Source: Acidobacteriota bacterium
Lineage (GTDB): Bacteria; Acidobacteriota; Blastocatellia; RBC074
NCBI GenBank assembly: GCA_022614735.1
Contig: JAKEHZ010000017.1
Location: 1 to 31,521 of the forward strand
Direction: 5' to 3'
DNA length: 31,521 bases
The notes beneath the pieces were generated by a model. The model worked only from the letters and a program-made list of their open reading frames with translations, had not been told where the DNA came from and did no database searches. The position numbers were made by a program, and so were the translations under genes. Shown here piece by piece: positions 26,909 through 31,521 of the stretch. Numbering within the stretch: position 1 is the stretch's first letter; the number at the start of each line of letters is the position of its first letter.

Positions 26909-27292
26909 CTATTTGCCCTGATCTGACTTTTGCCGATAGCGAGCAATCCGTTGCTGAATTTCATCCAGGATTTCACGCACCGCCTCGAGATCGGTCGCGT
27001 TGAGATGCGGCGATAGTTCGGCGAATAATGGATCAAGCGCGGGTTGGTAAAGCTGCATCAGCGTAGCAATATCGTTTTCGTAAATGCCTACGCGCGCGAA
27101 GCTGCCCTGGCGATAGAGCGAAAGGAGAGCATACATTTTGAGCAGCAACAGCCCTTCGACCGTGGCGCACGGGATGGCTTGCTCAATGAAGTTTTGGGTC
27201 GTGACATACTCGCGCTGCACTTTGTCAAACAGAGGGTTGCGCGTCAGGAGCAGAACAATTTGTAATTCATCGAATATGAACGCGTTTGGTGT
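26909..27292 (-). pseudogene. Decayed C-terminal gene fragment (nucleotidyltransferase-like?)
   Basis: An open stretch of 127 codons follows an in-frame TAA at 27293-27295 and has no ATG; the only usable start is GTG 27220, which would begin in mid-domain. The translation (FIFDELQIVLLL, NPLFDKVQREYVTTQNF, CATVEGLLLLKMYALLSLYR, FARVGIYENDIATLM, then a helical C-terminus) looks like the tail of a longer conserved protein; VEGLLLLK resembles the region after the catalytic part of AbiEii-like nucleotidyltransferases, but that assignment is weak. The N-terminal part is missing from the DNA upstream. It may be a remnant; a short translated gene from the GTG is the alternative. Confidence 0.4.
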
Positions 27293-27689
27293 TTACTCCT
27301 TCCATAGCGACAGTATAAGCAGTGAGAATAGCTCTGGCAATTCTGGTATTCGAACGTTGGCCTCGGGACTTTGGCCCAGATACTCCCTCATCGAAGAATG
27401 CCGAAAGGCATCCTCTTCGAGGGGTGCGCAGAGCTGGCACATCGGAACTTACTTCTTTAATTTTTGCCTTTTGCCTTTTGATTTCTTCCTTATCTACTTT
27501 CACCGTCTCAAATTATTTTATTGCACTTATTGAGTTTATTCAGGTACATTTTGCTTGTCCTGGATGCCTTGAGCGGATAAAGGCTTCCTATCCATACAGC
27601 TCGATCAGCGATCTAACTCAGGGATCTCAGTTCTATAACGTGCTCCGAAATCCTTAACGCGAGGTGATCGCACTATTTACTTCTCAGCT
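27293..27689. other. Gene-poor stretch with repeat debris before the hydrolase operon
   Basis: About 400 nt with no gene I can support. It holds a short imperfect hairpin at 27391-27420 (TCGAAGAATGCC, loop GAAA, GGCATCCTCTTCGA) and a TGCCTTT-type heptamer run at about 27462-27480, another 7-nt unit array like those in the hairpins but without a second arm. The promoter for the downstream operon should lie here; no convincing -35/-10 pair was found. GAGGTG at 27661-27666 is too far from the ATG (27690) to be a normal ribosome binding site. Confidence 0.5.
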
Positions 27690-28868
27690 ATGAAAAACAT
27701 CATCTTTGTTCATGGAACAGGAGTTCGTGAGAAAAGCTACACCGAATCTCTCTTGACAATTTCAGCCCGGCTTGATCGTGAAGATATTTCCGTTGTCGGT
27801 TGCCGCTGGTACGAAGACGGCGGGGTCGAGTTGAACAAGGGAGGGATCTCGATTCCCGATTTTGACTCGACCCGTTCAGTGAGCGAGGTCAGTGAGGACG
27901 ATCGAGCCGTTTCCACGTGGGCTGTTTTATACGAAGACCCTCTCTGTGAGTTGCGGCTGCTTGGTTTGACACAGCAGCAATCGGGGAATGCCGCCCCCAA
28001 CCAGGTCATGGGGTCTCAACAGCTTGATGCCTGGCTTCGCGGCTTGAGTATCGAGGGCGATTTGGCGGAACAGTTGGAGAAATGCAGTTTGACCGCCGTG
28101 TGGGCAGAGGCTGTCCGAAAGGTGACGACCTCCGATGAATTTCGTCTTGCGTTTCAACGTCCGATGACAGTAACGGCCCGGATTCGGCGCACTTTGGCAG
28201 AGGCCGTTGTCGCGCAGGCTCTGGCGCTGCATCGGGCTTTGTATCAAGAGACCGCCGACTGGATCGACGGCGCCAATCGCGATCATCTGGTTGATCTACT
28301 GGTCGGCGACCAGGATCGTGATGTCAAAGGATGGGCGCTGAAAAATCTGCTCGCCCGGCCCTTCACCCGATATGCACAGCGGCAGCGCGGAAAAATTTCT
28401 GAAGACGCTTTCGGCGCTATCGGAGACATTCTCTTCTATCAGGCGCGCGGAGAGGCGATCAGATCATTCATCAAGAATAAGATCGAGTTGTTCGAATCTG
28501 ACGTGGTGCTGCTGGCGCATAGTTTGGGGGGCATCGCCTGTGTTGATCTGTTGATCCTTCATGCGTTGCCGCAGGTCGAACTGCTCATCACGGTAGGTTC
28601 GCAGGCGCCGGTATTGTATGAAATGAACGCGCTCGTCAGCAAACCGTTTGAGGTGAATAAAGAGACTCCATTGCCGGAGCATTTCCCAAGACGCTGGCTG
28701 AATATTTACGATCCACGCGATTTTCTCAGCTACGTTGCGCGCGGCGTCTTTCATGGCCCCAGCATCACGGACGAGCGCGTCGATAATGGACAGCCCTTTC
28801 CGCAGGCGCACACATCATACTGGAAAAATGACAAGGTGTGGGAGACGATCTACAAGGAGCTGGCATGA
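27690..28868 (+). CDS. Alpha/beta-hydrolase (lipase-like), probable effector
   Basis: A 392-residue alpha/beta-hydrolase fold protein with no signal peptide. It starts with the oxyanion-strand motif NIIFVHGTGVREKSY. The nucleophile elbow is AHSLGG with S278; likely triad partners are D341 or D344 in NIYDPRDFLSY and H374 in QAHTSYW near the C-terminus. The ~150-residue helical insertion between strand regions (LDAWLRGLSIEGDLAEQLEKC onward in part) resembles a lid. Substrate is unknown; lipid, ester or thioester are all possible. The stop overlaps the start of the caspase gene (ATGA), so the two are translationally coupled. With a caspase and a STAND NTPase behind it, a role as a toxic effector that damages the host membrane or metabolites is inferred. 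Confidence 0.85.
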   Translation: MKNIIFVHGTGVREKSYTESLLTISARLDREDISVVGCRWYEDGGVELNKGGISIPDFDSTRSVSEVSEDDRAVSTWAVLYEDPLCELRLLGLTQQQSGNAAPNQVMGSQQLDAWLRGLSIEGDLAEQLEKCSLTAVWAEAVRKVTTSDEFRLAFQRPMTVTARIRRTLAEAVVAQALALHRALYQETADWIDGANRDHLVDLLVGDQDRDVKGWALKNLLARPFTRYAQRQRGKISEDAFGAIGDILFYQARGEAIRSFIKNKIELFESDVVLLAHSLGGIACVDLLILHALPQVELLITVGSQAPVLYEMNALVSKPFEVNKETPLPEHFPRRWLNIYDPRDFLSYVARGVFHGPSITDERVDNGQPFPQAHTSYWKNDKVWETIYKELA

Positions 28869-30004
28869 GCGAATTTCAAGCAGATCCAAAACACACCCTC
28901 GCCATCGTCGTCGGTGTGGAAAAGTATGCGGTCGGCGCCGAATGGGATCTGAATGGCCCGGCAAACGATGCGGTCCGCTTCATCCGCTGGTTGCGAGGAC
29001 AACAGGTTCCCGCAGATCAGATTTTCACGTTCGTCTCACCGCACAATTCGAATCGATCTCTTCTTCAAGGACTGGATGTCAACGTAGAACCCGCTGAACA
29101 CGGACGGATCACCGATGCGATCACCAACCGGCTGGCCAATGTATCTGGCAATCTGCTCTGTTTTTTCTGGGGCGGTCACGGGGTGATTGACGCGCTCGGC
29201 AATCGCAGGCTTTATTGTGCTGATGCGACCGGCGCAAATCCGCGTCATATCAGTCTCAATAGCCTGCTCGCATGCTGGCGGACAAACGTCATCGGCCGTT
29301 TCCCACACCAGATCGGATTTGTGGACGCGTGCGCAAATTATCTAGAATTTTTCAGGACTATCGCCTCAATGCCCGAAGACGCGCTGCCAATGGGGACGCC
29401 CGACACAGGCGTCGAACAGTTCTTTTTACTTGCCGCATCCGCGGGAGAAGTTGCTAAGAACCTGGCCTTGGAAAAAGCGGGCGCCTTTTCGCTGGCGTTG
29501 TTCGATCAGTTGGAAAAGCCGGGGCGAACGTTTCCTCCACCCATGCAGGAAATAAATCAGAGTATGATTGACCATTTCGCGTCGCTGCGTGATGAGGGCA
29601 AGGCGGGACAGACGCCTTCACATTTCTGGTATCGGGAATGGAAGGGAGGCGAGGGCACGATGGCTTCGTACAGACGGTCAGCGTCTGCCCGTGCGATGGC
29701 TGCCATAATATTATCAAACGAAGAACGCGACGAACTGGTCGCGGCCTTACTTGAATTCGACGTGATGGCTATACGGGCAGAGCGCGAAAACCTGATTGCC
29801 GATCTGCGCCGCGAGATCAGGCATAGTATTCCATATAGCGACAAAGATCGATTTCACGTTGATAATCTGGTCAAAACTGCGATGAGATATCCCGGTGGTT
29901 TGCAGGAGTTGATCCATACGGTCAAGCGATTTAAGGGCGCGGATGAGATTGCGTGGAAAAATCTGGAAACACTACTGGTAAAATTGGAGATCGCGACTCA
30001 TTGA
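28865..30004 (+). CDS. Caspase-like protease with C-terminal effector-associated domain
   Basis: A 379-residue cytoplasmic protein. Residues ~8-250 form a peptidase C14 (caspase/metacaspase) domain: TLAIVVGVEKY, NDAVRFIRWL, catalytic H105 in FFWGGHG, catalytic C156 in GFVDACANY. Residues ~283-375 form a helical domain (ERDELVAALLEFDVM... PGGLQELIHTV... ADEIAWKNLE) homologous to the N-terminus of the STAND protein encoded next. Such effector-associated domains are known from NTPase-centred conflict systems and mediate same-domain pairing. The start is ATG 28865, overlapping the hydrolase stop by 4 nt; a longer frame from 28838 would add nine residues inside the hydrolase gene and is less likely. 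It probably cleaves host proteins once recruited by the activated NTPase. Its substrate is unknown. Confidence 0.9.
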   Translation: MSEFQADPKHTLAIVVGVEKYAVGAEWDLNGPANDAVRFIRWLRGQQVPADQIFTFVSPHNSNRSLLQGLDVNVEPAEHGRITDAITNRLANVSGNLLCFFWGGHGVIDALGNRRLYCADATGANPRHISLNSLLACWRTNVIGRFPHQIGFVDACANYLEFFRTIASMPEDALPMGTPDTGVEQFFLLAASAGEVAKNLALEKAGAFSLALFDQLEKPGRTFPPPMQEINQSMIDHFASLRDEGKAGQTPSHFWYREWKGGEGTMASYRRSASARAMAAIILSNEERDELVAALLEFDVMAIRAERENLIADLRREIRHSIPYSDKDRFHVDNLVKTAMRYPGGLQELIHTVKRFKGADEIAWKNLETLLVKLEIATH

Positions 30005-30034
30005 AGTGCAAGCATATGGAGCCAATAACAAGCC

Positions 30035-31521
30035 ATGTCAACAGAGCTCACTGATCGCGACAAACTCGTGAAGGCCCTCCTTGAATGCGATTGCATGAAG
30101 ACAGCGCAAGCACGAAGCACGATTGTCCAGGACCTACCCGCTGAAATTCAACAAAAGATTGCTGGCGGCGGAAAGGCCATAATGGACATACATGAAATCG
30201 TGAGCATTTGCTCGGAATTCCCTGAGGGTTTAGAGAAGCTGTTGCAGCGTGTCAGACATTACGAGGGAGATTCCTTTGCCTGGAGGCAGGTGGAAGAGGC
30301 GGCCCGGAAACCGGCTGAGTCAGAACCAGCGACCGTACTGCCCTCGTCTGAACCCGCCGCGCCTCCGAAACCCAGCCGCCTCGATTTCGAGCAATTCGAA
30401 GAACACCTCCTTCGTCGGGAAGTAGAGGAGATCAAGGTCGCCAACCCATATCTCCTCGGAGATAAATTCGTCGGGCGTGAAAAAGAGCTAAGCGACCTGA
30501 CGAACTGGCTGGTCGAGGATGAGAACGGAATCCTTTGCATCTGCGATCTTGGAGGGACGGGCAAGAGCGCGCTGGCCTGGCACTGGCTGAACAGTGAGTC
30601 GACACGAGATGTGTTGATCGAACGCGGAATCAAACAGTTCTGGTGCTCCTTCTATGCGCGTAATTACGATTCGATTCAGTTTCTGCGCGATCTGGCGACG
30701 CAACTCGGCGGCGCGATAATTGACGAGACGGACACCTTCAGTGCACAGAAGAAACTTCAGCAGTTCGTGCTTGATCGTCTGAAGATGGGGAAATGGTTGT
30801 TGGTGCTGGATGGCCTGGAGCGAGAGATGGGCGCATTCGCCAACCACGAACACTACCAGGTCGACAGTGAAGAGCAGGACCGGCGCAACGAGAAAAAGGA
30901 AATACTGATCGAGGAAAGATACATCCGAGGATATGTCTTTCCTGATTTTATCAGGGAGCTTCTGAAGACGCAGACGAAGGTGCTAATCACGTCCCGTCTA
31001 TTCCCGGAAAACCTGAAGTCCGGAGACCAGCCTCTTCCCGGGGTGACAAATTATCCGTTTTTGCCGATGTCGTTGGAAGACGCAATCGAAGTTTGGAATC
31101 TTTCCGGCGACCCGGATGGTTCGCCATTCCAGCAGGAATTTTTTACGAGTGTCGGCTATCACCCGCAAGTGATCTCGGTCGTTTCTGCGGCCGTGAAGGA
31201 GCAATCATTGCGTTTCGGCGAATGGTTTGGCGATTTTGCCGATGAGGATCGGCAGTCTTGTCTGGATTCTGATGCGCCGCTGACAGTGCGGCGGCATCGG
31301 TGGCTGGATCTTGCCACGCGCGATCTTATTCAGAACCACCGCGATGCCTGGCTGACGATCTGTTACATTGTGCGACGATCTGAAGCCAGCAACGTGGACA
31401 CGTTGATGAATACTCTCGTTGACAACTCACCTTCAGACGAAACCAGACACGGAAGGTTCCGATCGAGTGACAAACTGATTGAAGTGTTGAACTATCTTGA
31501 AAAACGCAGGCTTATCGGGAC
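30035..31521 (+). CDS. EAD-STAND (NB-ARC-like) NTPase, 3' partial
   Basis: Frame open from ATG 30035 to the window end: 495 codons, C-terminus missing. Residues ~1-92 are an effector-associated domain (RDKLVKALLECDCM, VQDLPAEIQQKI, EIVSICSEFPEGLEKLLQRV), matching the caspase C-terminus. A Pro-rich linker (~90-114) follows, then LLGDKFVGREKELSDL and an NB-ARC/STAND NTPase: Walker A GGTGKS at 173-178 (K177), Walker B LLVLDGLE with D259, sensor-like KVLITSR, and the late motif GYHPQVIS. STAND proteins are signal-activated switches that oligomerise on sensing a ligand; the sensor repeats normally lie C-terminal and would be beyond the edge. It starts 30 nt after the caspase stop, in the same operon. 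Confidence 0.9.
   Translation, partial: MSTELTDRDKLVKALLECDCMKTAQARSTIVQDLPAEIQQKIAGGGKAIMDIHEIVSICSEFPEGLEKLLQRVRHYEGDSFAWRQVEEAARKPAESEPATVLPSSEPAAPPKPSRLDFEQFEEHLLRREVEEIKVANPYLLGDKFVGREKELSDLTNWLVEDENGILCICDLGGTGKSALAWHWLNSESTRDVLIERGIKQFWCSFYARNYDSIQFLRDLATQLGGAIIDETDTFSAQKKLQQFVLDRLKMGKWLLVLDGLEREMGAFANHEHYQVDSEEQDRRNEKKEILIEERYIRGYVFPDFIRELLKTQTKVLITSRLFPENLKSGDQPLPGVTNYPFLPMSLEDAIEVWNLSGDPDGSPFQQEFFTSVGYHPQVISVVSAAVKEQSLRFGEWFGDFADEDRQSCLDSDAPLTVRRHRWLDLATRDLIQNHRDAWLTICYIVRRSEASNVDTLMNTLVDNSPSDETRHGRFRSSDKLIEVLNYLEKRRLIG

Noticed and set aside
27267..27503. Possible 78-residue gene on the minus strand
   Set aside because: The frame covers a heptamer run and a short hairpin, has no ribosome binding site or recognisable motif, and is probably chance coding in repeat debris.

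Overview
The window (31.5 kb, moderately GC-rich) looks like a chromosome segment of an environmental Acidobacteriota-type bacterium. The evidence is paired PSD1 (DUF1549/LamG/DUF1553) and DUF1501 proteins, Tat-exported proteins, an Rrf2-controlled SUF operon, Mpl, and very many short-tandem-repeat hairpins between genes. The phylum is an inference: Planctomycetota also carry PSD1/DUF1501 genes.

Layout. 1-10 kb, plus strand: a PSD1 protein cut by the left edge, a DUF1501 Tat protein, a SWIM zinc-finger gene overlapping a DUF2889 gene, and a second PSD1 paralogue. 10.1-16.9 kb, minus strand: an iron-sulfur assembly operon in the order rrf2-sufB-ridA-sufC-sufD-sufS-sufU, with a good sigma70-type promoter and two related inverted-repeat operators. 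17.1-23.8 kb: a small Tat-exported Cys-rich protein (minus), then mpl, a 1346-residue secreted di-CxxCH HEAT-repeat protein and a small secreted protein (plus). 23.8-26.0 kb: a 69-aa protein coupled to a zinc-hook SMC/Rad50-like ATPase, flanked by inverted copies of one hairpin element. 26.0-27.7 kb: a secreted CBM9-like protein (minus), a decayed gene fragment, and a gene-poor stretch. 27.7 kb to the right edge: an operon of alpha/beta-hydrolase, caspase-like protease and STAND NTPase, the last cut by the window end.

Two things stand out. (1) The right-hand operon is a probable conflict/cell-suicide system. The caspase ends in, and the STAND NTPase begins with, homologous ~90-residue helical domains of the effector-associated (EAD) type, so a sensor NTPase probably recruits and activates the protease, with a lipase-like hydrolase as a second effector. 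(2) Nearly every intergenic gap holds a long, almost perfect palindrome whose arms are arrays of 7- or 9-nt units. Four palindromic elements, each different or at a different site, fill four consecutive gaps of the suf operon. Related unit arrays are also inserted in frame inside both PSD1 genes, and hairpin sequence appears to encode the start of one protein and the end of another. Arm-to-arm identity within an element is higher than identity between elements, which suggests local correction or copying of one arm from the other.
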